Below the pieces are notes generated by a model that saw nothing but the letters and a program-made list of their open reading frames with translations, searched no databases and was not told the origin of the DNA. From contig JAVTVY010039178.1 of the NCBI GenBank assembly GCA_036873755.1, positions 1 to 64,000 of the forward strand: DNA of 64,000 nucleotides, in the 5' to 3' direction. Shown piece after piece: positions 37,601 to 52,600 of the stretch; the stretch's first letter is position 1; every line of letters begins with the position of its first letter. Made by a program: the position numbers and the translations under genes. Source of the DNA: Hanleya hanleyi. Taxonomy: Eukaryota > Mollusca > Polyplacophora > Lepidopleurida > Hanleyidae.

Positions 37601-40600
37601 TGGTAACGAGAAAGCTGTGGCGGACAGACAGATGACATGGCGACAATACCCTTCGACCAAATTTTGGTCGAGGGGTAAAAAACTATGTACAGTGTTTTTT
37701 GTTCATGCATGTAGGCAAATTGCTAGGCATGTACACAGGAAATTTTGGTGCATATTTTGCATGTTATTCAAGCCTTGTATAAAGCTGGATTTAGGTGAAC
37801 TTCTGACAACACCGGTGTATGCCTCACAAACTAATCCACTGACTGAGACTTACCTGGCAAACAGAGGGAGTCGAATATGAAGCTTGCCAGCATCAAGGGT
37901 AGTAACGCTTCTCCTCGGGACTTGAGTGTGCCATCTCGCAGCTGCTCAGCTCTATCCCGTAACACACTGAGCTCATTCTGACCCAAAGGTATCTTCTTCA
38001 GTAGGGACACCAGCTCAGACTCCTGATATGCAAGTTTCACCTATGAACAGGAAAATAAATATTTTTTGTAAATTGAAATTTTATTAACCAGAGATTGAAG
38101 TGGATCTTTGTAAAACATCTGGAAAAATACTATCCTAGCACTTTAGGCCGGGGTCCAGATGGCTCTCGGGTCCTAGATGGCTGGAGAAGCCATCTCAGTG
38201 ATTTCTGGGAAATAAAACTGCAGATTGTCATCTAAATTCAAGGCACTATTTTATATTGATTTTTTCCTTGTAACAAAATATTTCCAGTACATAATTCAAA
38301 TACTGGACAAAAAATGCTCCATCAAAGCAAGCATGATGTAGATGCCACACTACTGGAAGCAAATGAATTTGGCTCTGTGCACTCAACATCAGATTGTGAG
38401 GAAGCGAACAAACAGGGTTAAGTCTCATTAGATATGAGAAGTTTTTGAGTTTTGAGATTTTTTGCACTTTTAGAATCATGATTTTTCAAGTCACTCTTTC
38501 CAGTGGTCACCTATTAGGCTATTTCAGTTGATCGTTTCACCTGCCAGGCCTATTTTATGGTCGCCACTGCTAAATTTTTCTTCCAGCACCGAAATTGAAA
38601 TTTGTTTTTGACTCTAGTTTCAAAGTCCTTGAGGTCAGTCATCATGTCAACAACTTGAAATAGTCGACTCTAAACTATAAATATGTCTGACATTAACAAC
38701 ATTGAATCAAACAAACTTCGCTTTGAAAGCTGGCGCCAATGAACACGAGATAACGTACTGCTTTCCGTTACATTCTCGACACAGGACCAGAACTACACGC
38801 CCTCAGCTACTCAGACTGAAACAGAGCTGCCGGGAATCAGCATTCTCATCATCTCATCATGATTCAGCAAAGCTGCATACAACCCGAGTCTATTTTTGGA
38901 AACACCACTCGGCAGGGAGATCGCAATGTGCTGGAAATTAGTAATGCCGACCACTCCGGAACTGGTTATTTCAAACTTATTAACGTATTTTTTAATACTG
39001 CATTTCCATTAATAGAAACATGTCCAACTTTCAATTCATTCAAGATATTTAAAGCTAAACTCTAATTTAATTATTCAGAGTAAATTTTAACTGCTATAAT
39101 TATCCAGAAATGATACCATGATTGAACAAGATAAACACCGGCCATGCCAGCATCAAACCTTTTCTTTCAGGAGTACAAGTGAGATAGATATTTCCAGCTG
39201 AAAAGAAGAAGTTGCAGCTGTCCCAATAGAACGATATAAATCAGGATTTGCACCGGTCTTACTTCTAACGCCTTGCAGGAGGCAGGCGGGCGTGGCATTT
39301 CCAGGCCAAACATGCCTACTTTAAAGGCGAGGTGATGACAGTCAGGGTCCTCTGCCAGGACACTGCACAGAAAGGCAGCCTTAGACAGTGTATTACTGGC
39401 CAGGACACTGATACCATTCTGTGCTTTCTTCTTTTTACCTGTGTGTAAAGGTCAGAGATATTAAATAGGTAAGGAAATACAGCTGTAAAGATGCTCAATG
39501 TCTACAGATCGTCTGGCCTTAGCCACCAGCCTTCTATGGGAAAACTCGCGCCACATCACAGTTATGAAAACATAGATTTTGTCCAAAACAGAATAGAACA
39601 TCTGAATGACTGGGAGAAGAGGTTGTTCTAATAATGAATATGCATTATAGGCCGAACATCATCGTTCGATCATTTTCTTGATCTATGATCTAAATACCAC
39701 ATAAGAGTTTTTATGTTAGACTGGATACAGGGTGTTCTAAATGAAAACAAACTTTGGGGTTTTGGTTTTATACATATTAGGGGGCCTAAATAATCTGGAT
39801 ACTTGTGCTATGATCATATCTAAATTGATAGGAATGAATAGATGACAATTTGACTGACAGAGATGTGGTGTGTTATGTCTCTTCTCACACCCCAGTCGTT
39901 CTTTTTCTTTGCCAAGTCTCGCATCATTACCAGTCACTCTTGTCTTAGCATTGTGATGTCACATAAACTAGCACTGCAATACACGTGATACAACATACAT
40001 GTGGATATGTGGATATGTCATGGTTGAGAAATGCAACTATGGAAAGAATCTTCGTCTCAATTGCAGAAAACAGTAACCAACCTTTTCCCTTGATGGTGAG
40101 CAGATTTGCAGCCTCTGCTAGGAGATCAGGTGGATTAGTCAGCATTTCCTCTGCAAGCTGTTTAGCCAGTTTGCTGGCTTCTTTGGTGTGACCATGAGCA
40201 TGGAGTGCTTCAGCCCGAGCAAACTGGTTCTGGAAGAACATCACCCCAAAAAAAAAAAGACAAAACCATTACTCATTGGCTATTTGAATCAAAACTGGCT
40301 GGACTGATCAGTGTCCAGGGTAATAGGAACTGTGAGCACTCTCGTGTTCTGGCATATGTAGGATGTTAAACACTCACTCAAACACTCAATGATGTTACTC
40401 ACTCACTCACTTGAATCAAAATGCAGGAAAGAAGCAATCAGAGATTGCCTAATTGTATGCCCCAATTCCGCTTTAGTCGGACACTGCCCCAGGCCTTATT
40501 TTTTCAAAATCTGGCGTGAACGATTTACCGTTCGCGTTATTTTTTGCGTACGTAACCGATCGTTCGGTTACGCACCAAGTTCGCTGCGTAACCGATCGGT

Positions 40601-43600
40601 TACGTGAAAGGTTACGTAAATTTAATACATATTACCATTTGCTCAAGGACACGAACAATATACGAGAAAAAAATAACTGCCGACCACGCTGACGTAATGC
40701 CGCTGATCTCTCTTGCCCCGGTAATTGTGGCAAATTCAAACTGCTTGACATGGACAGTACGACACTTGACAGCCACATCATGATATTTTCCAGTCACACG
40801 ACTATTGTGTATTCACTAATGATTAATTGCCATACCATTTATAAACCGACGGAATCTATCCTTAATTTATAATAGAACAGCTGTAAATCCAATCTGTAAA
40901 CCCGCTCTAGTCCGTATCATCAGTTTGCCATGAGGCTTATGTCTGTCCCATTCTGATTTTGACTCCAGGGGTGAAAGAGCACGCATACACAATTAACTGT
41001 TTTCCCATTGTTCAAACAAAAAGATATTTATTCTCCCGAAACCATGAGAACATTACACTAGTGTGAGAAGAATACAGATTATCTTACTGTTAATAAGAGA
41101 ACAAATACCAACGAAATGCTATTTGATTTACGGAGAAACTTAACTACAATCCATCTCCCCCACAGTTTTCATTGTTTTTGAATATGAACCACACTGGCCG
41201 GGATAGACTCACTTGAGTCACTTGGCAAAATCAACAGGGGTGAAAGGTGTAACAAAGCTGAACACGAGTTCATATTTATTTGATCATATGAATATTTTAT
41301 ACCCGTCAAAACGGTGGCATTATTTCAATGACATAAGAATAAGGTAACGGTTCATTCGAATATACAAAACCCAAAAATGATGGTGTTGTAATTTGCATGC
41401 GACGGTCTTTCCACCCCCCGTGATCACCAGACTTCATGATTGAGATCGCCTGGGGCTGGCAGCACGTGTTGAGGTCAACATGCTGTAAATGGCAGTGCTG
41501 ACCTATTTCCATCTGGGCTTGCGTAATTGTCTGGCCAGTGAAAACGAAACCACTCCGACACAAACAATTTAACCAGGCCATAAGCAATTCATGATTTATC
41601 AAACAACCACGGCCGTGTAAATTAGCCTGCCAGTCGACAATAGGAGAAAGAGAAAGTGCACGGTATACGCGCAAATATAACTGTCGCCACTTATTTTATT
41701 CCCAGTTTGTAGTGTGCAGACAGACACTGCCGACATATGAAAATAAGCTAGCAGATAAAATTCGCCCCGCGTGAACGGTGACCGTTCGCGTAAAATACGA
41801 TTTGCGTAACCTTCACGTAACCTGAACGAGCGTTCGCGTCAAAAAATAAGGCCTGCTGCCCCGCTGTTGTTCTGTTTTGTATTGCCTATTCACAGACAGG
41901 TTTGAGGAACAAAGGGCCATAACTCTTGAGAATATAACCGAAACACAGAAAAAACTTTACGTTGCACAACTGCGAGGCACTGGCCAAATTTCATACTTGT
42001 CCATACAATATTAACCGAGATCCAGCCCAGATAAGTCCCAATTCAGAAAGATTTCAAGAACCAAGGGCCATAACTCTTGAAAATATAACTGAAACACAGA
42101 AAAAACTTACGTTGCACAACTACGAAGCACTGGCCACATTTCATGCAAGTTTCAATCCTGTCCATCAAATATTAACCGAGATATTGCACGGACAAGAAAT
42201 TCGGACCGACAGACGGACAAAGTGATCGCTATATGCTCCCCCCTCTAATTAGGGGGGGAGGGGGGGTCATAATACTGGAACATTTTCCTTACAATATCAG
42301 TGTAGAGTTACAATGTGGCTCTGCCTGTAGTCCGAGAGGACTTTTGATGGACTTGTACCAGAATCTGCCTGTCCAAATATCGTATCCCACTAGATATGGA
42401 CAGGCTACTTCCCTGTGTTCCCTAGATTTCTAATTTTTGCCTGTCCAAATTTGAAATTGCCTGTCCAGTGGACAGGTGGATGGGTCTCTGGCTAACACTA
42501 TGACCTGCACAATGTGATAGCAGGTCTTCAGTAGACTTGCATATTCTCATATTATTATGATGTAAAATTTCAAAAGAGTTGAGAAGGGGAAAGGCTTTGT
42601 TTGGGGGAAAAAATGGATTGTGTGAAGTGGAGATACTCCCAGGGAAGTAGATGGATTAATAGTGCCGGCATGATATAGCTTCTTTAGGGTATGAGGTCAG
42701 GCGAAGCTTAGTTTCGGAGATACATGTAAAAGGTAGGGCTCAGTTCTTGGGGGTTGGGGGCATGCTCCCATGCGTGAAACAATGGGTTCAATAAGTGGAT
42801 CATGGTGTAAGCTCCTGGATGAGGCTCAGTACCCCTGGATCCGGGCATGGCCTGGGGGAGGGTTCAACAAATGTAGCTTGATGCAAGCCTTAGTTCAGAA
42901 GATTGAGGGGGCTTAGCCCTGGATGGTGAGGACATACTCATATGATATAAGCTCCTGAAATATTTGGGGGATGGGGCTGGGGCGAGATTTAGTAAGGAGA
43001 TATTAGGGGCTCAGTCCTTGGCATATATCAGGGTTATGGGGATTTGGGCGAGACTTAATTTATGAGATAGAGGGTGAAGTCCAGAAGCTGTGCACAGAAA
43101 AAAAACCCTTCAATAATGACCCTAACTGGTACTGAAACTGAGACAGATATATACATAGACAGATAAACAGACAACTATACTAAGCTTCAACAGCTATGCT
43201 ATGGGCTTGATAAAAATGGTTAAATTTGTTCAACAGAATCAACATAAAAATTTATTTGACCAAATCTCACCAAAACTTCAAAATTTATTATGAACACAAG
43301 GACACAATGTTGTCATGGCCAGTAAAGTCTACCTCAAATATATTGAAATCACACAGAAGTCAAAACAACTTTCATGACAAAGATAAAATGTGAACTGGTC
43401 AATGAGTGAAAGGATCAGTCTTACCTCCTGGCAGTCCAACACTGTTTTCAAGCCAGCAAAATAGTTAGGTTCCTCGTTTTTGTCTTTCTTCTTTTTATCA
43501 GGCTCGGGAACCTTGGCTTTGGTATCATAGAAATACATCTGGAACTCATCACTGGACTGCTGGGTGTCGGACAGCGACTGATCCCCCACTTTTGCCTTCG

Positions 43601-46600
43601 CTGATCCAGACGGGACTGCAGAAGCAGCAAGGTTTGTGGCTCCTGGTAAAGACGTGTCAGAGTCCACATCCACCGGATCTGTGTCCAACTTTCTCTGCCC
43701 TCCAGGAAGCAGTTCTGATTGACTAGTTTTACTGGTTGCCATGGTGAACACGGCACCACTGGAGGCGTGCCCTTCAGGGTATGTGTGCTGGCCAGAATGA
43801 TACGGACCGTCACCCATACAACCTGCCTCCTTTGCTATGTCTAAACTCGAGTCCGAATCTCGAAACAGGGGGTCAGCCCTGTCCGGTTCACAAAACCCCT
43901 CAGACCCTGAGCTACAAGCACCGTCATTGTGAGATCGGTCACTATGTGAGAAGTTTCGTAGACTACCATGTGACTTAGATTGTTTCTCCTGAGAGCGTAA
44001 TGAGTGTTCTGCTAGCTTCGCTGCACTCGGGACAATTGTCGTTAGATTGTCCGTGCTGATTAGATCCTCTGAGCAAACGGTCACCGTTTGTACACGCGAC
44101 ATCTTTTTGACATCCGTGTCAAGACGACTGAAATTGTAGCGCAGATGCGAGCAGCCACTCTCACTGTATGTGACTCCGTCAATAGGGTAGTCACTCCAGT
44201 CCATATGACATCCCTCCACAGATGGCTTGAATCCGGGAAACACCTCCACATCATTTTTCTTGACGTTATTGGCAGCACTGCTGCTGTAAGTTGTCCCTCT
44301 GGCCTTGCGGACTTTGTCTATAGTGTTGATGTGCCATTCCTTGAATTTGATGGCGAGGTCCTCCCTCTGAATGGGAGAGAGCCTGGGGTTGAGAGCGGCC
44401 AGTCGCCACAAGGTGACAATCTCATCACACAGGCTGGAGGCGGCATGCTGTGTGCCACTAGAGCTGTTGTTACCATTTCCACGAGTGATATGGTTGCCTA
44501 TGCTGTTGTAGGAAACGGAGATCTTGGTAGAAAACCACCATATCAGGATCTGGATTAGACAAGGAGATCATCATTACAAACAGCACAACGGGATTCGCAA
44601 TGGTTTGAAAGACAAATACATTTACACCATTGAAAGACAGTGGAAAAAAATCTGCTAAACCTTCATTACAGTTTCATCTGTCAAGCTGATAAACAACATT
44701 ACCATGTCTTATTCCTCTCACATTATGACCATAACATTTGACATACAGTGATTCCCCTAATAATTCAATCACAGGAAGTTCACTTTTCAACTCTATTATT
44801 CAAACACAGAGAAAAAGTAACATTCCCATCCTTCATTCAAACTGAAGAAAAGTCATATAATGACAAAATGGGACACTTTGTAGCTGGTGCCATCAAGAAT
44901 ATTTCCAGATATAAGCCATTTTTACTGCACTTCCAGTGATCGAATTATTAGGGGAATTACCGTATGCATCCGATGGAGAATTGTCCAGAGAGAAAATCAG
45001 GCTTATGTAACACAGCAAAGAAGAACATTATACAAGCTTAGGTCATGTAGGTATACCAGATACAGTCAAGTGGCTGTGCGAGTTTGGAACTGACTATATG
45101 TTATGTAGACAAGATTAGAGATGTCACACAGACAGTCCATGAACCGGTGTTTAGCCTCAACTTTTATCCAACAATCACCGGGCAATTTCTCTCCCCAATA
45201 GTCAAATTTTATACCTGTTCACACTGGAGGACTTCGTCAGTGAGAATCTCAAGTAGTGGGACAGCGTTACTGTCGTTCCTGCGGTACATCTCCCTCACAA
45301 TGGACAGCAGGTTCCACATGCCTTCTGGCTCCCTACCTCTCAAGGGCCTTAGCAAGCTCTGCCATTCTGCAGCAGCAGGGGGAGCAGTGGAGGACAGGTA
45401 GTTCACGTCACTGTAAAGATAAAGAAATTATATTGTCAAAGTCATGGAGTTTGGGGAAACAAATCATATTATTACAAGTATCACATCCGCAGACTGTTTA
45501 TATCCTAGCCTCATATTTTATCAATGACAGAACAAATAAAATTTACATTTCCCACAGAAGATCCATTCATTATTTTATCCGAAGTAACCACAATTAAGAA
45601 CAGTGGGAAGACAACTGCCTGTTAATAAAATTGATCAAACAGCTAGAAAATTTAAGAGACATCCATACTGGAATGACTGCAGAAGCAGACCAGAAACCAG
45701 ACTGGAGATCAGAAATGGGACAAGAGTTTACCTGAAGACCATGGGGGAGGGAACACAGAACTTGACAAGAGTTTTCTTCACATTTTCATGCAGTGTGGCC
45801 TCATCTAGGCACCATGATGTCTGCTCACTAGCAGAGGGACCAGCTGTTGGATCTGAGAAAAACCAATGGAAAACCAATGTAGCTGTATGAACACTAGATT
45901 ACCTTTTCAGCCCTGGTGAACTAATTCTTGATTTAAATAGGACTGCAATCCCAATACAGAATCATGTCCCAGAGAAACATCGAAATGAGATGCGGTTCAG
46001 GTCGATTAAATGGATCACTGAAAACTTTTGGATCAGGGTTGATCCAGAAAAAAGGTCTTTGGTTTGGGGGGGGGGGGGGATGCCGGCCTATATATTTTTT
46101 CCTCTATGCTGACAAATCATGATCATTATGGACCAGAGAGCCCATCTGTTTCGCTTTCAATTTTATCATAAAAATAGCCCCACCCTCCATCACTCACTTT
46201 CTTGAACAACCGTAGAATCTTACTCATGTGTGTTGAAATTTATTCATTTCATACGACATTCAACGAGAATGACGAAGATGATCTATCCCGAAAATAAATC
46301 ACAATGGGTGACCCGTTTCACATGCCGTAACATTAGCCTATCGTGCTTGGTTTGAACTTCTGAGAAACAAGTACAGCGATTGGGCGCTGTCTCATTGACA
46401 TAAAAAGTCATCCAATCACAAAGAGTGTTTGTCTCAAATGTTCAGGATTACACAGCTTGGACTATATCACTGCAGGAATAAACTATTTTCTATCCAATGA
46501 AATCAGCTAAATTTCAAAACTCTCAAACCAGGTCAATGTCACAGGGTTAGGGAGCGTAGCAAAAATCAGAACGCGATTTCTGTTCCAGTGGAACAAGTGA

Positions 46601-49600
46601 ATGCCCACTGTTGAACGTTTCAGTAACTCGGAACGTTCGGCAGGAACGTTCCATCTACCAGGAACGTTCAGCATGAAAGCACCCGAACGTTCTGATGCAC
46701 CCGAACGTTCTACGACCAGCAACTAAAAGTCCCAGATTCACATACTGTACGCTTCGATTCCCGTTAGCTCACGCACTGCTTTCGCGTATCTTTCAAGAAA
46801 TTGAGTGGTTTCGTGTCATAGTTTCAAGTCTCTCTATCTTTCCCGAAAGCTGTATCAGTAGTCAATAAAACGTCGTGAAATGTTGCCGTTTTGTGTAATT
46901 AAAGGTTTATGGGTTTGTCTGTGTTGATTTGTTTGAAAAAAAACTTGCGACAACGAAGTTTTGCCGCGGGTTGTATGACAGCGCCTACCGGCACTCCGAA
47001 CACTTGGTCTAGAACAAAATACGTCTTTATTTCCCTGACTGCTTATCAGTGGGGCTTATAACACGTTCAATTGTTATCAATTCAATTATGCCGATTTTAA
47101 ACAAGAAATAATTGTCCCCCGCAGTTTCTGGAATTGGAATTAACATCTTCAACTGTGCGAACTTTGACCCTGCAGAGCTATGCCCCTGCATGAAAACAGC
47201 CGCTCCACGCACTTTGGTAGTCCTTCGGACGGAGTGTGATCACCTATAGCGTTAACTTCCACAGTCTACGGAATTTGTGATTGCAGATGAATTGATTATC
47301 AAAATAATACAATAACAACTACACGGCTTGTTGTCCCAAGGTTTTGTGCTGTAATCTGTTACAGTTCATTTAAGACTTTGTTTTATTTATTTCATTTTAT
47401 TTGTTTGCATGTTTGCATGAACTCTCAGATGAAGTCTTAAAAGTATAGATTTCTTGACAGCATTTTTCGTATGGGAAAGGCAAGAATTGATTGACTCCAT
47501 GTACATTCGTTTACGTATATTTTTTGTCTAGGCGCAATTTAATTCATTGTCATAGCAATGGCTTCAAATTTCCTGGAGCAGTTTCATTAATATTACGCAT
47601 TCAGGTCAAATTGATTATTTAGAATCTGGGGTCTGTATGAACGATATAATTGCACGACACTTATAAAATTTATCTGCCACTGTCCGTATTTTATCTGCTT
47701 GCATAATATGTTATCACTTATCATCACACTGAATAATTTCAACTTCGCGAAAATAACGAATCCCGATCTGAATTATCCCCAGATTCACAGAGAGATATGT
47801 TTGTTTCTTCACATTTACCGATGATCAACTTTATATTATATCTGAAAACATAATTTTATATGCTTTAGTTTGGAAAGAAATCTTTCTCGACTTCACGAAA
47901 AATGCTTTCTCCAAGGTCCGCATGCTTGCCGAACCAACAACGTACAACTGCAACGAACTTTCCAGTCTTCAATTTCACATTCTGGGTTTCGAGTGGGGAA
48001 AAAGGAGGTATTATGAATGGATTTCTTCCCATAAAAATCTGTATTTTATTTGCATTGCACAATATGATCCGTCATGAAGGCGACAGTAAAATTGTCCATA
48101 AGTTTGGGTGATATAAGGGAAGAAAATGCTATTCAAAATTGTTGAATATTTATCTGTGTTATCGGTAACGTTATCTGGCCTTCTTCAGGTTTGTCCGATC
48201 TTTCCCATTAGACAATTTTTTAGTATTATGTAAATATTTAGGAATACTGCTGACATGTTTTTTCATGTTCATGTTTTTTTTTTGTTTTTTTTTTCAGATA
48301 CTCCCGAGTGACTTGTTCTTCATGTTGCCTTTGTCCTGTTTGTTGGTTAAATAGAGTTGTGTTATTGTTTAAATCTTTTCTCGTTGAAGTCTTTGAAATA
48401 TTAGTTTTCTTGGTATGAAAGTTAAAACAACAAACTCCAGTTTACAATTTCTTCCAAAATTATTTAACTGCATGGCATAGCGAAAGTTACGTTCCTTAGC
48501 TTTTTCACGCGTTTATAATTTCTGGAATTATTTGACTAACTGCATGCATTCATCTAACTACTGCCTACTAATACTTAAGGTGAGTAATAATCATTGTGGT
48601 CATGCAGCGACAGATGACAGAGGAAACCAGCAAGTCCATTACGCCAAGTTGTTATAAATTCCTTTTTGTAATTGCATCAGCCCACGGAGCCGCGACTAGG
48701 TAAGTCTATGGGGATTGGCCTCCGTCAACCAACAGAATCTTGGCTCCATCAACATACCAGTGGGCCTTGACTCCAACACCACGACACTGATCCCGGAAAC
48801 TCGACAGCCAAATGAGAAGAATATTTAAAAAAAAAATATCTGCCCTTTCATATTCTTAAGCGATATCGCCAGTGACGCTATCATCAATAACTGTGCTCAT
48901 CAAATGTGTTTACTAAGGGAAAAGCAAAAGCAGCCGGTCATTGAATATGGGACCTCATCCCAGACATTGTACATCAAAATGCAAACTTTAACTGATGCTG
49001 TGTATTTCATAAACTTATTTCTCGATTGGACAGGAGTCACGAATGCCGGTATTTATGTTTCCGACCTGGATATGAATATATGTGCCCAGCCAGCAACTCC
49101 AAAGCAGTGTATATACCAACATACGCTGAACCTCTCCAGTCTTATCTGTTCGGGCCACCAGGGTTTATTTTGCGACCAATTCTATTTGACAGATCATTTC
49201 ATTGAATTCAAGTGTGTGGCGATAGGAATATCTGACTTGCTGATATATCATTTTAATGCAAATGTGAGTGAGTGAATAGAATTTAACGTCGCTTTCAACA
49301 ATTACTGCAAATGCTGTGAAACAAGAAACTAAAGCTTGTGTCCAATAAGAGAACCACGATCTTGTCACGCATTTGTGGATTGTGGCGAACCTTCAAATTT
49401 GCATGATCAAATTCTTCAAGGATGACTACTGACTACTGATCGACGCAGTGCAAGAAGATGTCCATAAACATACCCACTCTCCGGGTATGTTCTGACCGCG
49501 ATTAATTCGAGTGGAGACTTCACCATGTATGCGGCGCCAGTCATACGCCGCCCTGTGGGGGCTGCTTTAAAAATAATACGCTTTCAATGAAACAGTCCAA

Positions 49601-52600
49601 ACACCAACGCAACGTTTTTTTTTTTTACAAAAGATAGATATTTTACAATAGATAGATATTTGATTTTGACCAAAGTTGACGCGGAGACTTCACCATGCAT
49701 GCGGCGTCCGCCACAGGCCGCCCTGTGAGGGTTCAAGGAAAAAAAAGAAAAAGTCACTAGGAATAAAACAGTTCAAACATCAACACATCAACACATATTC
49801 TTTAAAAAAGAGAGATATTTGATATAGACCGGCTACTGACACGTGTATAGTTTTCCTTTTAAATCCCGACGAAACATTCCTTTAAAAATGGTGTCGATTC
49901 GCCGGGAATTTTTATATTCTTCAAAGTCGCTTACTTGAACTAGAATCCAAGTATATATTTCTCATTCAGAGTCTTATAGGATTATGAAAATATACATCTC
50001 ATTTCCTTATCTTCATCCATTCGCTTGTAATGTTTAAAGAACGTGTAGACGATCTTCAGCGAATTACGGGAGGCCGACACATGAAAAGCGGCTGGAAAAG
50101 GTACACGTAAATCAGAATATGATCGAGTAAAACGCCAGTAAATATGGTGAGTATTCATTTTTATTTTTTTATTTTAAAATATTACGGTAGGACTAGGGAA
50201 CATTAATCCAAAATTGATATGTTCAGATTTACCGTGTGCCGTGTGTCCACAGTTTTTTGCGTATATCTGTTCCTGATATTGATTGAAATTGTAGTTTAAG
50301 GGCCGCTTCCCATTCGGATTTCGCGGCCCATCAACTCAATGTTTTATTTGGATTTCCCGGTACATTTCTTTGTTTTCTTTTAATATCTTTTCCAGCGCTA
50401 AATAAATAAATAAATGTTCCTGATAGATTCGGGTTTGTTAATTATGATACACCTCTAGTCGGGCTGCCTATTCAGTGATAGGCGTTCTCACCTTGGTTAA
50501 TCGCTCCAATTCAAAAAGAAATTTCAAAGAAATGCCGAACCCGAATCCTCTATTCAGAAAATCGGATAGATATTGGCGGAGTTTTGCAGCATTCAAACGG
50601 ATACGTTACTTCGGGATTTATTGATAACTGTAAAATAGAATCTAATTAAAATCAACCCATTTAAACCCTAACCAAAGAAGTATGATCCAGGGCATTTCCC
50701 CCAGTGGACATTTCCCCCAGCGGACATTTCCCCCATGGACATTTCCCCCAGTGGACATTTCCCCCAGCGGACAATTCCCCCACGCACCCTATATTTTTAG
50801 GTTATTTTCAAATAATTTGGCAAAAACTAAATTGTTTATATTATTCATTCTCTGTAATCCTCACCTATATTTTTATTCTTTTATTTTTATTTGAAGTCTG
50901 ATTAAGAATCAGACTTGAGAGATTTTGACATTTTGTTTGTCAGTCAATTATCAAGGGTGCATTATTTCATCTCAGAAAGATAGGAAACACAATTAAACAC
51001 AAGAAAATATGACTATTTCTTTGAAGTAATTTGAAAAAATGACTTTCAAAATTTCAAAAATGTCACAAGTCCTAATTCCCCTTAAGAACCATAATACAAG
51101 GTTAATCCCTCACAACATCAATTGTTATCTTTACCCAGTCTGTTGCTTGAGTTTACGTAATCAGTGGCATGCAGTAAGCCATTTATCATAAACATATGTG
51201 GAAATCCATATATATATAGAAAATAAAAAATATACAAAAAACTGATGTCATTGACAAATTATTTGAAAACTATGTTCAAGCCTCAAAATAACCTGAAAAT
51301 ATAAGGTGGGGGAAATGTCCACTGGGGGAAATGTCCACTGTGGAGAATGCCCACTGGGGGAAATGTCCGTACCCCCCCCCCCCGTCACGACTAAAAATGT
51401 GTCTAATGTGAAAAAAACAAACGAGAAAGATGCAAGATAATTTTACGGATAGCACAGAAGAATATATAAGATAAATATTCTGATAAAAAATATTATTAAA
51501 CAATTTTGAATAACTTTTTTCTTTTCTCATATCGCCCAAATTTATTAACAGTTTTACAGTCGCCTTCATTGGAGATAATATAGAATACAGATCATCTAGA
51601 GTGAATCGAAGAAATTATTGCATAAAGCATTCACTTTTGGCACGAGAAAACCGGAATGTGAAATTGAAGACCGAAAAGTTCCCTGCCGTTGACCTTGTTG
51701 TTATTGGCAGCGCACTCGGACCTCGGAGAAAGCATTCTTTCATGCAGCCGTCGCGAAAGATTTCATTTCGACTTAGAGCATATAAAATTACGTTTTTATA
51801 ATCTAGTGTAAAGTTGATTGTAATAGAAAAAAGAAACATATATCTCTGTGAGTCTGGGGATAATGAAGATCGATCTTCGTTATTTTCTTGGAGTTGGAAA
51901 TCCGTGTAATGACAACTTGCCATTTTCAACAACTGTTCTCCGCGAATATGATCGGCGATATGAAAGTAATTTATTACAAACGTTTACATTCATTATGAGA
52001 ACGAACGGGAATGAAAGAAATGAACGCAAAAGGATGAACGGAGTTTGAACGAAATACAACCGAATTGTTAACGGAGTTAGACCGAACCGTTTGACCGGAA
52101 AAACAGGAAAAAAACAACGTTATAAAAACAACGGAACGAAATGAACTCGAACGGACCGCAAAATGAACGGAACGATTCGTACTGTACCTTTTTCGTCTCG
52201 AGGATAATATAGTATCTTCAACTATTTTTTTCTTTTGTTAGACCCATCCAATTCCATGTCTTTGATTGAAATTGTAGTTTAAGGGCCGCTTCCCATTCGG
52301 ATTTCGCGGCCCATCAACTCAATGTTTTATTTGACTTTCGCGGTACATTACTTTGTTTATTGAATATCTTTTCCAGCGCTAAGTTAACAAATAAATAAAT
52401 AAATAAATAGGTAAATAATAAATAACAATGAGAGATTAGTAGGAGATATAAATAGAGGTAAATAAGAATCGCTGTATGTACAAGTTCGTAAGTCTCTTTC
52501 TGTTTTTTTTTTTTTGGTTCCATGTCAAGAGATGTGGCATTTTATATATAATATGTCTCGCAAAACGGGATTCAGTTTCTTAATAAGAGGCTTAATTTAA

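Noticed and set aside
41306..41674. 122-codon minus-strand frame inside the TIR element at 40490
   Set aside because: No recognisable transposase or other domain, and it is bounded by non-coding element sequence.
43329..43424. Extension of the ZSWIM8 exon h frame to 43329
   Set aside because: It lies beyond a GTAAGA donor, and the family alignment continues in the exon at 40229.
50682..50901. Open frames with repeated SGHFPQ/PPWTFPP
   Set aside because: They follow the CCCCCAGTGGACATTT minisatellite in two frames at once, so the repeat explains them.
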